Counted from the stretch's first letter, positions 22,375 to 34,653 are shown. The stretch: DNA of 64,000 nucleotides from Platerodrilus igneus (GCA_036346225.1 JARFIW010001491.1:682001-746000), one strand, 5' to 3'. A program made the numbers and translations. The notes: generated by a model not told the origin, from the sequence alone.

Positions 22375-23747
22375 CGCGGCTCCCTGGCGTAGTTGGTATG
22401 TATGTGACTACTACGCCCAAGGTCCCGTGTTCGAATCCCGACACGGTCCGCTTGAAAAATGTTAGGCGAGCATTTTTCACAAAAATACACCCTCGTTCGG
22501 ATGAGAGGTAAAATGGAGGTCCCGTGTGTGAGTGTTGTCACGCACGTTAAAGATCCCTACCTTGCTTGGAACAGCAAGGGTTCGGCAAAATTTCAAATTT
22601 TCCAGGTAAAAACTCGCTTTCTGGCCAATGTGCTACGAGCGTTAACGTAGCCTAGAAAAAAAAGAAATGGACCGGGTTCAATCGGCGAGTGGGCGGAGTA
22701 TTATACCTACAACAAAAATTAGGGAAGGACCTCAAATAAAGAAAGAAAAATTACACACACTCATTCATACTCAAAACAAAACATATCAACAAAAGAAACC
22801 TATAATTAAACCCAATATGTACACGCAATAAATAATTACACACTAAATCTAAAAAAAATTATCAATCAAAAGAACAAATCTTTTTTTTTACATGGTGAGC
22901 TGCCGGTTTTAGGTTACTCCCTAGATTGAGTTTCAACAAAAAAAGAAATTAAGTGAAATTACCCCTCTAAAACCAACAGCTCTAAATCAACATGGTAAAT
23001 CTAAAACTATGTATATACATCTAATGGCAACAACATTTTCATCGTGGCTTTAAGGCCACCGGAAAAAGCTAGAGCAATTACCAGTAAAAATTAATTTAAT
23101 TTCGACGAAAAATACAATTTTCTAAAAACCCTAAATACCGACCATGCCGTATTGCGTGTGCGAAATTTTCATAACGAAAAACGGAAACAACCAAACATTC
23201 CTACGCGTGTCTCCGTTGTGTGGATTGGAAAGCAAATAAAATCAATTTAGTTCAGCCAGTGACCAGAGTTCAAAGTAATATTTCTATTCAGAATTAACCT
23301 GGAAACAGTTTATATTGGGATAATACGCAGCTTTAATTCGACGAATTCTTTCGACGGACAACACATAAGAAGCAATTATCGGATACTTGGAACACGTTAT
23401 CGGCTATCTGAGTCTATCGTAAACTTTACGTTAGGGAATTCTGGGAAGTAGAATTTATTTTTAATTAGCGGAAGTATTTACTAAGTAAAATATACAGGAT
23501 ATTTAATTTATCAAATAAAGTTTTGTTTTAGAAGCAAAGTAGATTTTAGTTGAAAATTATTAGCCAGCGTATTTCATTTAATTACGAATCGACGATTTTA
23601 TTTAACCGTAGATATGGAATTTAAATAAACGGATAATTAATCAGCAAAGGATTTGAGTTGAAAATTAGTGTAAATAAAATAACCAATTATCGCCGAAAAT
23701 GAACGTAACAAATGTAGTACCTTCGGGTGGAGCATTGGAAAATCATG
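22375..23747 (+). mobile_element. tRNA-headed SINE, copy 2, split by a solo LTR
   Basis: 22375-22630 matches the body of the SINE at 10814, including the tRNA-like head with B-box-like GTTCGAATCC. The last 35 bases, with the shared hairpin module, resume at 23711 after a 1080-bp insertion. It lies inside LINE-J. The target duplication of the SINE itself is not clear. The exact ends are approximate. Confidence 0.83.
22631..23710. mobile_element. Solo LTR, 1080 bp
   Basis: The insertion in SINE copy 2 starts TGCTACGAGCG and ends CGTAACA and is bounded by AATG on both sides (22627-22630, 23711-23714). TG...CA ends plus a 4-bp duplication are the marks of a Ty3/Gypsy solo LTR left by recombination. 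There is no coding frame. Orientation is not certain. Confidence 0.78.
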
Positions 23748-23779
23748 TGTAAGGTATAAACATAAGGATATACACAAGT

Positions 23780-24500
23780 ACACATGAAGATGTGGAGAAA
23801 GCATGGGATTCCCAGGATTCCCATTAGTAACCGTAGTTTCTGTCTCGGCAAGCTAATGTAATATTTTCTTTTTTTGGTCGCAGGAGACGTGATACACAAT
23901 TTTGCCTGTCGACAGCTTGTCAAGCTAGCCCACCTGTCCGTTGACGGCGGAGGGTTGCCAGTTTTAGCATGAAAACCACTGCAGAACGCAATATGGGAAC
24001 CGACGGCTCGGAACTGATGAAGTGCCGAGCTGAGCACCATTTCACCAAATCGTCCGCGTGCTTGTTACCATGCTACCTCGAGTGTCCTTTGATTCAGACT
24101 AGCTCGAGAACATTAGTGCAAGAACAAGTTGTAACGTGTGATATCACTGTAGTACTACCCTCAGAGGGGTGTCTGCTTATTTAAGGCCATTAATGCTGCC
24201 CTACTCTCGTATGAAATGCGTATTGTTTTACTTTGGAATCCACGTTTCAAAAGTGGCATTTTGAATATCGCCTTCTTCAAGATGCTGTGATGTCTACCTC
24301 CGCGCGCCTTGTCGATCCACAACCCTTTGATCCGCAGCCTTATTGCCGCCCTTCTCCACATGAAGATCAAGCGGAGTGATGCCGAGAATGGATTCTATGG
24401 CTACAGAGGGTGTAGATCACATTTTGCCCGTGGTGCTTAAGCAGTTTAGTCTTTGAATACGTATGAATTACTTTGCTGCGTGAGTTAAAGTTCGGGCCTT
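23780..24500 (-). pseudogene. LINE-J, RNase H region
   Basis: Read on the minus strand from 24500: a piece like QRLNCLSTTGKM, then AIESILGITPLDLHVE (near 24375-24405), the RNase H block SYESRAALMALNK (24240-24200), a broken GNE/DD-type stretch near 24060, and the tail RQAKLCITSPATKK (about 23930-23880). Order and content match the stretch between RT and the C-terminal finger of RNase H-bearing LINEs. Several frameshifts. Confidence 0.72.
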
Positions 24501-24509
24501 TGGAGCTGG

Positions 24510-25000
24510 TTTTTTAAAAAAACTTCGACACTTTAACAAATGTATTTTATAATTTAGATTAACTTGTACATAATACTAAAAATAATTATTGTACTAGTGA
24601 GTAGCTTGAACAACGAAGTATGGAGTTCGAAGACTGACTCGGTTGAGTAGCTTAAACAACGAAGTATGGAGTTTGAAGCTGACTGCCGGGCGTTGAGCTC
24701 CCGGGCCTTTTATAATAACCTGCCCCTCACACGGCTGTGAGAACTTGCAGATCTCATGTCTGCGTTTCTCTTTAATTGTACACTTTATTACAATGTAACA
24801 ACTTAATTCTAAGTAATTGCGGTCTGTTGACCGCCTGTGACCTGCCACCTGCAGTATCACTGCCCTCACGGATGCAAAGTTGCATGTCCGTTCACATGAA
24901 CTGTCGATAACCTCTCTGAGTTATCCTTGTGTTACAATGTTGCATTGAACTTATACTTTTACTTAATAATTTCTAATAATTCCTATTAGATTCAATATAT

Positions 25001-25002
<2 letters not shown>
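24510..25002. other. Unassigned insert with a 41-bp direct duplication
   Basis: This stretch interrupts LINE-J. Two near-identical 41-bp copies lie at 24598-24638 and 24644-24684. On the minus strand a TATAAAAGG box near 24712 is followed by a GC-rich stretch, so it may be part of an LTR. Not identified. Confidence 0.45.

Positions 25003-25048
<46 letters not shown>
25003..25048. repeat. (AT)n microsatellite, left of Gyp-2
   Basis: Forty-six bases of pure AT repeat abutting the LTR end at 25049. A matching tract lies at the other end of the element. Confidence 0.95.
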
Positions 25049-25052
<4 letters not shown>

Positions 25053-26457
25053 ATATATACTGTGATCCTACCTTATTAGTGATAGGCGTAATATATCTAT
25101 CTGTCACTCCTTGTCTTATTTTAGAGCCTTGTTGAGTTATGCCACACAATTTATCTTTAAATATTTTACACGGCTGCTGCACTTAAATATTTTACAGGGC
25201 CGTCAAACACGTGGCGGAATCTACTTAGGGTGGGTCCGTCCTAAGCAAACACCTCTCAACTAGACACCCAAACAAATATTCAAGGATTTTTCAAATAATT
25301 TTAAAAGCCAAAAGTATTCCCAAACACTAGTTCCACTTTTATAAATTTGATTAAAGCACTGCGTAGATATTAAATACTAATACCTGGAATCCAGATACAA
25401 GCGCCGCCTTCCAGCCGTCCTGAAGCAAAGTGACCAACTGCAGGCACCTCCTGTAAATAATAAGTAACTCGAGCAACTGGTAATCTCCAGACTATAAAAC
25501 TACTAATATTTCTACAAATTTTATGTTATACAAATACTCAGATAACTCCAATTCCACTATGCTTTCGTCTTCAAACAATAACGGTACAGACCAGCACTCC
25601 TCTTTTAATTAACTTTTATTCGCCGTAAAACTGCTACTATTTGCTATCTCCAGGTACAACTTGACTTTCAAAACTTTCTCGTAACTTTTTAAATGTAATA
25701 AAACTCATAACAGTACAAAAACACGTCTATTTTTCAGTAATATAAATTTGAAGTCAATTATAAATAAAATCCGTCTTCTTTTGTTTCCGTTGCCATAGCA
25801 ACTATCTCTACGCACACTATGTAATTTATAATTATTAATAATTGATTAATAATACAGTTGTTTTCTCTAGATACATTCATTTTCTAGATGGTTTGTAATC
25901 CAGTGATTTATGTATATTGAACTTTTACAATATTGAAAATAGCTAACAAACTTTGATGGTTCAGCTTTTAAATTGTACGCAACAGACATTTATGTCTTAT
26001 TCGGTAAACGTCCTGTCATTACATAACCAATCTTTAATTGTTAAAACATATTCAAACTGAAATTGATTTACAAATTTTACGGGAGTATCACTAACTCCTT
26101 AAAATTTTAAAAGCGTGCAGTATACCAAGCAATTTTGATATTTGTTTTTACATTCAAATGGTTCTGAAAACGCTAACTCCAAATTAAATTTCATATACGT
26201 GCAACCATAACGATTAAAATACGTATACAATGCAAACTTATAACTAGCTTAGCCTGGTCTATGGCCGGTATATGTTGTTGAATGCAATGCAGTTTCAAAA
26301 GCTTTATAAATTTATAAACGTGGAATAGTTGTTGTTAATTTATAAACCAAAAATACCTGAAAGAAAATACTCAAACAAAACCAAATATACCCCCATTCTA
26401 GCAAAGTCGTTTCGAAGCCCTATTTAAACATTTTATAAGCCCACCCCCTTCTTGACA
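25049..26457 (-). repeat. Gyp-2 3' LTR
   Basis: On the minus strand runs from TGTCAAGAAG (26457) to ATATATAACA (25049). No gene inside. Confidence 0.9.
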
Positions 26458-26656
26458 GTATATAAAGCCCCACTGATTTTAAATAAAAATGAAAATTTGC
26501 TTCCTGGATATAAGTAATTCTTTTAATGGTTGAGAAATTTTAAATTTTAGTTAAAATCACTATAGTTTTTTTTTTCTTTATGTATGAGGATTAAGTGTTA
26601 GTTTCTGTATATTCTGTATAGTTTTAAGCTCGTTAGTATTATTTACAGTGTTAATT
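26458..26656 (-). other. Gyp-2 3' internal end
   Basis: Between integrase and the 3' LTR. The expected polypurine tract next to the LTR is poor: on the minus strand it reads AGTGGGGC a few bases before the LTR. Confidence 0.5.
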
Positions 26657-27852
26657 TTATTCTTGCGATACTTTACTTTCCACATGGAAATATGGATACA
26701 AATTTTCTATATGAAAACGTCCCCGACATTCACCCCTGTCATTCTCCAATTCGTAAGTATTCCCTTCTGCAAAAATTCTTCTCACTCGATAAGGACCTTC
26801 GTATGGAAATAACAACTTGGCACAAATATTTCTTTCCCAATTTGACATTCTCAATCTTTTAACAATAACAGATCCCCAACTGAAAAAACCACTTGCTTCT
26901 TGATTTTCTTGTTACGTTTCTCCAACTCCCTTCTTTGTATCGTTTCGACTTGTTGTTTGGCTTTATGCAACAACTCCGTTATATCCTCCACTTTTGTTCA
27001 GCTCTCCACGGTCTTGCTGGAATCACCTTCTTCATCAATGTCACAGGACACATTCCTGTCACTGAACTTGGTACAAAATTAATATATTCTTCTATTTGCG
27101 GTAAATACCTTACCCACCGATCATGTTGTTCCTGCGTTATTAACCTCAAAAACTTTATTACTTCTCGAATATATCTTTCACACGGATTTCCTTGAGGATG
27201 TCTGATACTACAGAATGTCATCTTTATTCCATCCTTCCTTAATTTACTTTCAACCCTTCGATTACGAAAATACGTTGCATTGTCCAACAATACCCTATTC
27301 ATCTTACCTATTCGTTCTACAAACTTTCTTACAGAACTCAATACATGCCTAGAATTACATCTCCTCGCTGGATAAAGCTGCACAAACTTTGTAAAAATAT
27401 CAACTAGAACTAAAATATGCTGATATCCGTTCCTACCCGGTATCAAATTACTCAAGTAATCCATTGCCACAATATCTAATGGACCTTCCGCTCTTATACA
27501 TCTAACTTGATTCTGCAACACCACATTCTTATCCTTTCCTAACAAACACGTCTCACACAGATTTATGCAATTTTCACCAATTTTCTATCGTTTCGTGCAT
27601 AGAAAGCTTCCTAAATATCAAGAACGTCTTACGAATCCCTATATGACCAAACGTAGTATGAATTTCCTGGATCAGCTCAACGGCTACCTGTGTCGTTAAC
27701 ACTAATAATTCATCATCCCATAACCTTTTCACCAAAACTCCCTCGACCATATAAAAACCTCTGTCTTGTTCTAAATTCTCTCTGAATAATTTTCTCTGAT
27801 CACCCTTATTTCTTCGTGTGCTTGCATCCGATGAAATCTGGCATTCGACCAT
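26657..27852 (-). pseudogene. pol: Gyp-2 integrase
   Basis: Inserts the DNA copy into the genome. The zinc finger shows EIHTTFGHIGIRKT near 27660 and CINLCETC near 27560. The catalytic core in the frame 27545-26979 has all three acidic residues: IVAMDYLSNL, LLDNATYF and the E of HPQGNPCERYIREV. A C-terminal piece LFPYEGPYRVRRIF at 26854-26657 is the SH3-like end. Frameshifts near 27574 and 26950 separate the pieces. Confidence 0.88.
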
Positions 27853-27883
27853 CTTCCCAGATCTTCAAACACTTGCAATGCAA

Positions 27884-29461
27884 TCAAAATCCATTCCTAC
27901 TATCCGTTAGCAACCCTTCATCCTTCCTACTAAAGAAATCAGCCGTAACATTTTCTTTACCAGGTTTATGTCTAATCTCAAAATCATATTCCTGCAATAC
28001 TAACGCCCATCTATACAATCGACTGTTCAAAAACTCTTTCTTCTTCAGAAACGTGACCACTGTGTTATCCGATTCAACCAGAAATTTATTACCCAATAAA
28101 TAAAATCTTAACTTCTTCACAGCATATACGATTGCCAGCATCTCTTTTTCCGCTGTCGAATACCTAGTCTCGCAGTCTTTCAGAGCCCTCGAAATAAAAC
28201 AAATTGGCACTTCTCTCCTTCTTGAACCTGCACCAACTCAGCCCCTATTGCAAAACTCGAAGCGTCTGTCCTTAAAATAAATGGATCCGTAAAATTGGGA
28301 TATTTTAATGACAGTTCCTATAAAATACCGCCTTCAACTCCCGAAATGCCTGCTCCTTTGCTCGTTCCATTTCCACCTTTCGTTCTTTTTAACAACTCCA
28401 ACAATGGAATGCACAACTCCGAATATTTTGGTATGAATCGACGATAATAATTTAATACACCTAAAATCCTCTTAAACCTTTCAAATTTCTTGGCTGTTTC
28501 AAATTCTTCAACTCGTCCAAGCGTTTTCACAAATTCTAATTCCTTCGCTGCCAACGACAAACCCCAAATACTTTACCTGGTCCTTAAAAACTCACACTTC
28601 TTCGAATTCAACCTCAAACCTCCCTCGTCTAACCTTCGGATCACTTTTCTTAAATGTTCTAAATGTTCTAACTCGTTCTTAGAAAAATCAAAATATCATC
28701 GACATAGTGCGTACAGAAGTCTTCGTACTCATCTAATAACTTCTGCATGGCTCGAACTAATGCAGCGGATGACGTTGAAAGACCAAATGGAACAACTCTG
28801 TACTGATAAATCTCCTTCAATGCTAAATCCAGTATACTTCCGACTTTCCTCATGCAAAGGAATTAGCCAAAAAGAATTCTTTAAGTCCAGTTTGCTAAAA
28901 TTTTCATCTCGCTTACCTTGTATAACAAATTATCTAGTGATTTTGGTTGTTCAAATTGTGGTTTAGTAATCGCATTCAATCTCCTAGCATCTAAACATAT
29001 TCTTAATTCTAAATTATCAGATTTAGGCACAACCACTACCGGATTGATATAGGGTGTTCTCGCTGATTCAATAATTCCTCTTTTAACATCTTTTAATCTC
29101 ATTTTTACTCGACCCTTAATGCAAATGGTATTGGATATACCCTAGTACGAAAACTTCCCTCGTCTGTGACCTCTAACTTATGCGTATACTCCTTCGCAAA
29201 CCTAGGCTCATTACTAAAAACTCCTGCATGTCTATTAAACACCTCATATAACATTTCCTTCATATCCACCCCTATTAATCCTATCTGTTCCTCATCAAAT
29301 ACCTTCTCAAATATATTACATAACCGTAACTCATCAATTCCATCATAAATTCTATTCTTAGTCTTTCCTGATCCTATACTATCTGTATTTATCTCATCCC
29401 TAGTATCCCAATTATCCTTAGGCACCACCCATTTCTTCTCTAAATTTAATACCTTTACCAT
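27884..29461 (-). pseudogene. pol: Gyp-2 reverse transcriptase and RNase H
   Basis: RT starts near 29461 with PRFAKEYTHKLEVTDEG and RVYPIPFALR. Then TPYINPVVVVPK and ICLDARRLNAI, PFGLSTSSAALVRAMQK, the catalytic HYVDDILIF (near 28705) and GVLNYYRRFIPKYSEL. RNase H has FISRALKDCETRYSTAEKEM and ADFFSRK (28210-27884), and SDNTVVTF. It is split into at least five frames, about one break per 200-300 bp. The copy at 61.3-62.9 kb is highly similar in protein sequence and far more open. Confidence 0.9.
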
Positions 29462-29840
29462 TCGTGCTTTACCATCTATAACCAGTCCAAATTCCTCAAT
29501 TACATCTATCCCTACAATAAAATCTAAATATAATCCTCTTGCTATCCAAAACTCTACTTCACCTAGTCTGGTACTTCCTAATACAATCGATACTCGTACA
29601 ACTTTGTCTATCGTAGTTAACTTCCTCTTAATCGCAGACCATAAATTAATACTCTTAACCCTACAAATTTTCCTTTGAATAATTCTGCATGTTTCAAAAC
29701 TATTTCCTCTCTCACCAGCGATAACTGCGACCCTGTATCTATCAATGCCGTGTAAACAGAATCCCTAAACTAATATGAATAAATGGTAACTCCGCCTTCT
29801 TTCAAACTTATTATCTAACAACTTATCTACTAAACTAATA
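29462..29840 (-). pseudogene. Gyp-2 aspartic protease
   Basis: The active-site block ALIDTGSQLSLV is legible on the minus strand near 29745-29710 with DTG intact. The second half, with a motif like GIDVIEEFGLVIDG, follows near 29510-29470. Frames are broken on both sides. The related copy at 60.7 kb has lost the Thr of DTG. Confidence 0.78.
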
Positions 29841-31572
29841 CTATGCTGTGTCCCTAAATCTGATTTTCCTAACACTAATAAATCGACGTTTTTTTGTACC
29901 GTGGGTTTATCGTGGACCTCCACTTTCTCTATCCTATCCTCCGATCTCTGTCGCGTGTCTCTTGTTGTTACGTGTTGGATCGTCAAGTTTCTATCTGTCT
30001 CCCGTTCTCGGTCTCTAATCCCTGTCGGTATTTCCCCCTGATCCGTTGATGTCTGCTCCTTTCTCTCTGCCATCTCTGCCCAAAACCCATCCTTTGCTGT
30101 CCAAAACCTCTGTCATTCCTATCCGTCCTGTTCCAGTCATTGTTCCCCCTATATTTATCGTCTCTATTAAAACGTTGTTCCCAATTATTATTCGTTCTCC
30201 TTTGATTTCCCTGATATTGCTTTCTGTAGTTGTCCTGTCCATTCTCCCTATAATTGTATCCTTGCACCCCAGTCCTCTGGTAGTCTGTGCTATTCCTATT
30301 CCTATCCCAATTCCTATTATCACTATTTTCCTGGTATTCGTTTCAAACGTCCTAGCTACGTCATAATTTCGCATCATTTCCAAAAGTCTCTTAAAGTCCG
30401 AACGTTTTGTATCGCTACGGCCCTAGTTATTTCCGCCTCCATATGCCTTGACAACAATAATATAATTTCATCTTCTCTTAATTTAGGAATCAGGTGCTGC
30501 GCCTGGTTATACTTTTCAATCACATAATTTTCTCTCGATCCTTGGTATGACCTATAGTTCCCAGTGTTTAAATCCGTTCGAATATTAGCCTGATGCGTGT
30601 TTCCCAATATTGTTCTATGAATAGCCTTCGAAATTCCTCGTACGAACTATATTGCCTCCTCACGATACAGTGCCATTTCTCTGCACAACCCCCCAATGTC
30701 ACGCTCACCATCTGCATCTTCACCCTCTCAGGCTCACTCTCTACCATCTCGTCCAACTTGCTAAGATAGACCATCGGCTTCTCATTCTTTCTGCCTTCAA
30801 ACCTCGGCAAGGTCTCTTTCCTAGCCTATACTGGTATCCTGCATCACAAACAACTCTTCCCTTTCCAATTCAACCAACTGTTCTCTCATCTGTCTAACAT
30901 TCCTTCAAGACCAGACAATCCATTTACCGTATTCCCCAGAACCGTCGTATCCCTTCTCAGCTTCTCTGCCACCTCCTGACTCGCCCGCAATTTGCCTATA
31001 ATTTCGTTTTTAGAGTTAATATTGTCCTCCGTCTGAATCCGAACTATTTCACCTAAATTCTGCAATTTTTCTGTCTGTCTAACTTCGACCATGTACAGCT
31101 CTTCCTTAATTCATTTAAACCTGTTGTTACCTTCCTTCTACAACCTGGACTCTATCCTCTACGTCCTTCAGAACTTCATCCTTAAATGAACACAAACTGC
31201 TCTGTATTGATACATTAATTCCTTCAATTTTCATTTCCATCATATCAAATTTTTCCTTAACTTCCGCTTGTGAATTTCTAACCTCGGCCAACAATGATCC
31301 TCTCAATTCTTCATGCGACTTAGTTAACGACCCTTTTAATTCCAACAAAACCATCATCACATCTTGGATCTGCATATTCTCTTTTCCTTATCAATTTCAT
31401 TTTCTCCCGATGTATCCCCTGAATTCACAATAATCACCTCCGGCTCCACATATCCTCCAGCTTCATCCCTAGCATCCCCTGCTGCTACAGTCTTAACCAC
31501 CGGTTGCCCTCTCACACCAGTCTCAACTCCATAAACTTTCCCTGACCTCGTGATTCTCTCCTCATCAGACAT
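29841..31572 (-). pseudogene. gag: Gyp-2 gag
   Basis: Starts at the ATG at 31572 (MSDEERITRSGKVYG). Order: acidic N-terminus; a long coiled coil (31375-31127, SHEELRGSLLAEVRNSQAEV); capsid-like block PRFEGRKNEKPMVYLSKLDE (30810-30568); QAQHLIPKLREDEIILLL (near 30500); and an Arg/Asn/Gly-rich nucleocapsid-like tail (30380-29980, repeated RGN and DRN motifs) without cysteine knuckles. Frameshifts near 31360, 31110, 30850, 30590 and 30370. Confidence 0.8.
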
Positions 31573-32042
31573 GTCCCTTTAATTTTCAAAATAAACTTCA
31601 ATGATGTGCCCCACTAAGCTACACAACCTCTGCAAATCTGAATCAGCCCTATCGAGCCCCACCTTTAGGCGAACAAATATTTTGTTGCGAAGTTATTTAC
31701 CTATTCGAGCCCCACCTAATGTTTTACCGTCGCTAAAATTGACCAAAGTGTGAATATCAAATTACGTCTTAGCCTACTGCAATAAATTCAAAACCTTCAA
31801 CAACTGTCAAATAAATATATATGAAACGTCAATCCAATATTAATTTTCACTTTTAAATAGAATATATCTACTCTGCCTCACGTTGTTAGCGCCATCTGTT
31901 ATATTTTGGTATATATTGAGTTATAGAGAACCCTTTTATAATCAATTACCACCTATTTTGTATTGTTTATTCATGATTACAGGATTGATCTTTCTTTTTT
32001 TTATCTTAGGACAATTATGAAAATTGCAACCGAATACACATC
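31573..32042 (-). other. Gyp-2 leader with primer-site-like motifs
   Basis: Non-coding leader between the 5' LTR and gag. On the minus strand TGGCGCTAACAACGTGAGGC (31894-31875) resembles a primer site for tRNA-Lys(CUU), and two later copies of AGGTGGGGCTCGA (about 31717-31705 and 31665-31653) match its inner part. None directly adjoins the LTR end at 32043. Confidence 0.6.
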
Positions 32043-33453
32043 TGTTATATATATACTGTGATCCTACCTTATTAGTGATAGGCGTAATATATCTATCTGT
32101 CACTCCTTGTCTTATTTTAGAGCCTTGTTGAGTTATGCCACACAATTTATCTTTAAATATTTTACACGGCTGCTGCACTTAAATATTTTACAGGGCCGTC
32201 AAACACGTGGCAGAATCTACTTAGGGTGGGTCCGTCCTAAGCAAACACCTCTCAACTAGACACCCAAACAAATATTCAAGGATTTTTCAAATAATTTTAA
32301 AAGCCAAAAGTATTCCCAAACACTAGTTCCACTTTTATAAATTTGATTAAAGCACTGCGTAGATATTAAATACTAATACCTGGAATCCAGATACAAGCGC
32401 CGCCTTCCAGCCGTCCTGAAGCCAAGTGACCAACTGCAGGCACCTCCTGTAAATAATAAGTAACTCGAGCAACTGGTAATCTCCAGACTATAAAACTACT
32501 AATATTTCTACAAATTTTATGTTATACAAATACTCAGATAACTCCAATTCCACTATGCTTTCGTCTTCAAACAATAACGGTACAGACCAGCACTCCTCTT
32601 TTAATTAACTTTTATTCGCCGTAAAACTGCTACTATTTGCTATCTCCAGGTACAACTTGACTTTCAAAACTTTCTCGTAACTTTTAAATGTAATAAAACT
32701 CATAACAGTACAAAAACACGTCTATTTTTCAGTAATATAAATTTGAAGTCAATTATAAATAAAATCCGTCTTCTTTTGTTTCCGTTGCCATAGCAACTAT
32801 CTCTACGCACACTATGTAATTTATAATTATTAATAATTGATTAATAATACAGTTGTATTCTCTAGATACATTCATTTTCTAGATGGTTTGTAATCCAGTG
32901 ATTTATGTATATTGAACTTTTTACAATATTGAAAATAGCTAACAAACTTTGATGGTTCAGCTTTTAAATTGTACGCAACAGACATTTATGTCTTATTCAG
33001 TAAACGTCCTGTCATTACATAACCAATCTTTAATTGTTAAAACATATTCAAACTGAAATTGATTTACAAATTTTACGGGAGTATCACTTAACTCCTTAAA
33101 ATTTTAAAAGCGTGCAGTATACCAAGCAATTTTGATATTTGTTTTACATTCAAATGGTTCTGAAAACGCTAACTCCAAATTAAATTTCATATACGTGCAA
33201 CCATAACGATTAAAATACGTATACAATGCAAACTTATAACTAGCTTAGCCTGGTCTATGGCCGGTATATGTTGTTGAATGCAATGCAGTTTCAAAAGCTT
33301 TATAAATTTATAAACGTGGAATAGTTGTTGTTAATTTATAAACCAAAAATACCTGAAAGAAAATACTCAAACAAAACCAAATATACCCCCATTCTAGCAA
33401 AGTCGTTTCGAAGCCCTATTTAAACATTTTATAAGCCCACCCCCTTCTTGACA
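32043..33453 (-). repeat. Gyp-2 5' LTR
   Basis: Nearly identical to 25049-26457 in full length. On the minus strand it begins TGTCAAGAAG at 33453 and ends ATAACA at 32043. The repeat is visible base by base, with four substitutions seen. Confidence 0.93.
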
Positions 33454-33454
33454 G

Positions 33455-33458
<4 letters not shown>

Positions 33459-33503
<45 letters not shown>
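33459..33503. repeat. (AT)n microsatellite, right of Gyp-2
   Basis: About 45 bases of AT repeat, counterpart of 25003-25048. The element sits in what was one AT tract. Confidence 0.95.
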
Positions 33504-33504
<1 letters not shown>

Positions 33505-33505
<1 letters not shown>

Positions 33506-33930
33506 TAATTGGGGGATACATAACTCCTGTAACAGTCTGGTCTTGAGCCACCAGACTACAGCGCTATAGCAAAGCATTGGTTTAACTACTGTGGAGAACA
33601 GCCTTTGGGAAAAACCCCAATGTCTTCACTGCCAGAAGACCGTGCTGGGTTTTGTAATTTTGGTTTGGAGGTGTTTCGCACAATTCAGCATTAAAGGGAT
33701 TTGGAAGAGTAGTGGCCATCTTGTTAACATTAACAGCATCATTTCCGTTTTGTTGGGGCTGATGGTCAGGGAGTTTTCGATGCACCATCGTTCTGTTGGT
33801 TTAAGTGCTGTTTGCACCAAGTTGCATAGAATTTGTTCAAGTTTGCCGACTGCCACTATGGTTATGTCGTCCACATATGCTATCGTGTAAAAGCCCGCCT
33901 CGTTAAGACGTTGGAGAGATTCCATAGTAG
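33505..33930 (-). pseudogene. LINE-J, RT palm and thumb
   Basis: Minus-strand RT of a Jockey-like LINE: TIAYVDDITIVAVG (catalytic YVDD, near 33875), then NSLTISPNKTEMMLL and, in a shifted frame, a KPMLCYSAVVWWLKT piece near 33560. It stops at the (AT)n tract holding Gyp-2 and continues on the far side at about 24500. The upstream part of RT is missing because a plus-strand RTE-like fragment abuts it at about 33940. Confidence 0.8.
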
Positions 33931-33939
33931 TGGTGACAA

Positions 33940-34645
33940 GATATGCTTAGATTTGCAGATGATATAATGGTATTAGCATCTAGCAAGGAAGAGCTAGAAA
34001 CTGCACCTAATGAAATGAAAACAGTTCTAACAGAAAGATACGGTATGAAAATTAACAAAAATAAAACTAAAATACTAATATGCAAAGGAGGGGAAAATAA
34101 ATCCAAAACAAGAATACAAATAGGTAACACAAACTTACAAGAGGTTAAGAATTTCTGCTACCTAGAAAGCCAACTAACGCGAGATGAGAAGAGCGCGAAA
34201 GATATAAAACAAAGATTAGCACAAGGTCGTGCTATATTTAAGCAGAAAAAGCAACTACTGCGTTCAAAGACAACAAACATAAAAATAAAGAAAAGATTGC
34301 TTAAAGCATGTGTGGAGCACAGCACTGTGCGGCTGTGAAACCTGGACAGTAGGAGAAGCAGACAGGAAAAAGATGGATGCTTTTGAAATACGGCGCTAAA
34401 GACTTATGATGAAGATATCATGGACAGATAAAGTTAAGAACAAAGAGGTACTAGAAATGGTAGGGGAAGAAAGAAATATATGAAAACAGTAAAAAATAGG
34501 AGCGATAGAATTATAGATCACATACTAAGGTATGAGGGAATAGGGCGGAATATATTAGAAGCAGAGATAGGAAAAAGGAGAGGTGGAGGTAGAGCTCGGT
34601 TGGACTATTACTCACGAATAGTAACAAAAAAATTTAGCCAGATCA
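33940..34645 (+). pseudogene. RTE-like LINE, RT C-terminal part
   Basis: Plus-strand fragment beginning at RT motif C, MLRFADDIMVLASSKEEL, followed by YGMKINKNKTKILI, VKNFCYLESQLTRD and RLLKACVEHSTVRL. After a frameshift near 34315 the typical tail CGCETWTVGEADRKKMDAFE, ISWTDKVKNKEVLEMVG and a RGGGRARLDY end can be read up to about 34640. It is the same type of LINE as those at 1-900 and 45.6-48.65 kb, but in the opposite orientation and lacking everything upstream of motif C. Confidence 0.85.
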
Positions 34646-34653
34646 TCTGACAT

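Larger units (their letters stand above)
25049..33453 (-). mobile_element. Gyp-2: Ty3/Gypsy LTR retrotransposon
   Basis: Minus-strand element with two long LTRs (25049-26457 and 32043-33453) and an internal region of 5585 bp with gag, protease, RT, RNase H and integrase in Gypsy order. The LTRs differ by only about four substitutions and five small length changes, so insertion was recent. It lies in an (AT)n tract that splits LINE-J. The coding region is cut by many frameshifts, which clashes with the fresh LTRs. A close relative of the same family is at 57.7-62.9 kb. Confidence 0.93.

Noticed and set aside
22380..22445. Second tRNA gene
   Set aside because: Same SINE head; not an independent tRNA.
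25003..25048. AT tract as a replication origin or centromere part
   Set aside because: A plain microsatellite at the end of an LTR; nothing else supports such a role.
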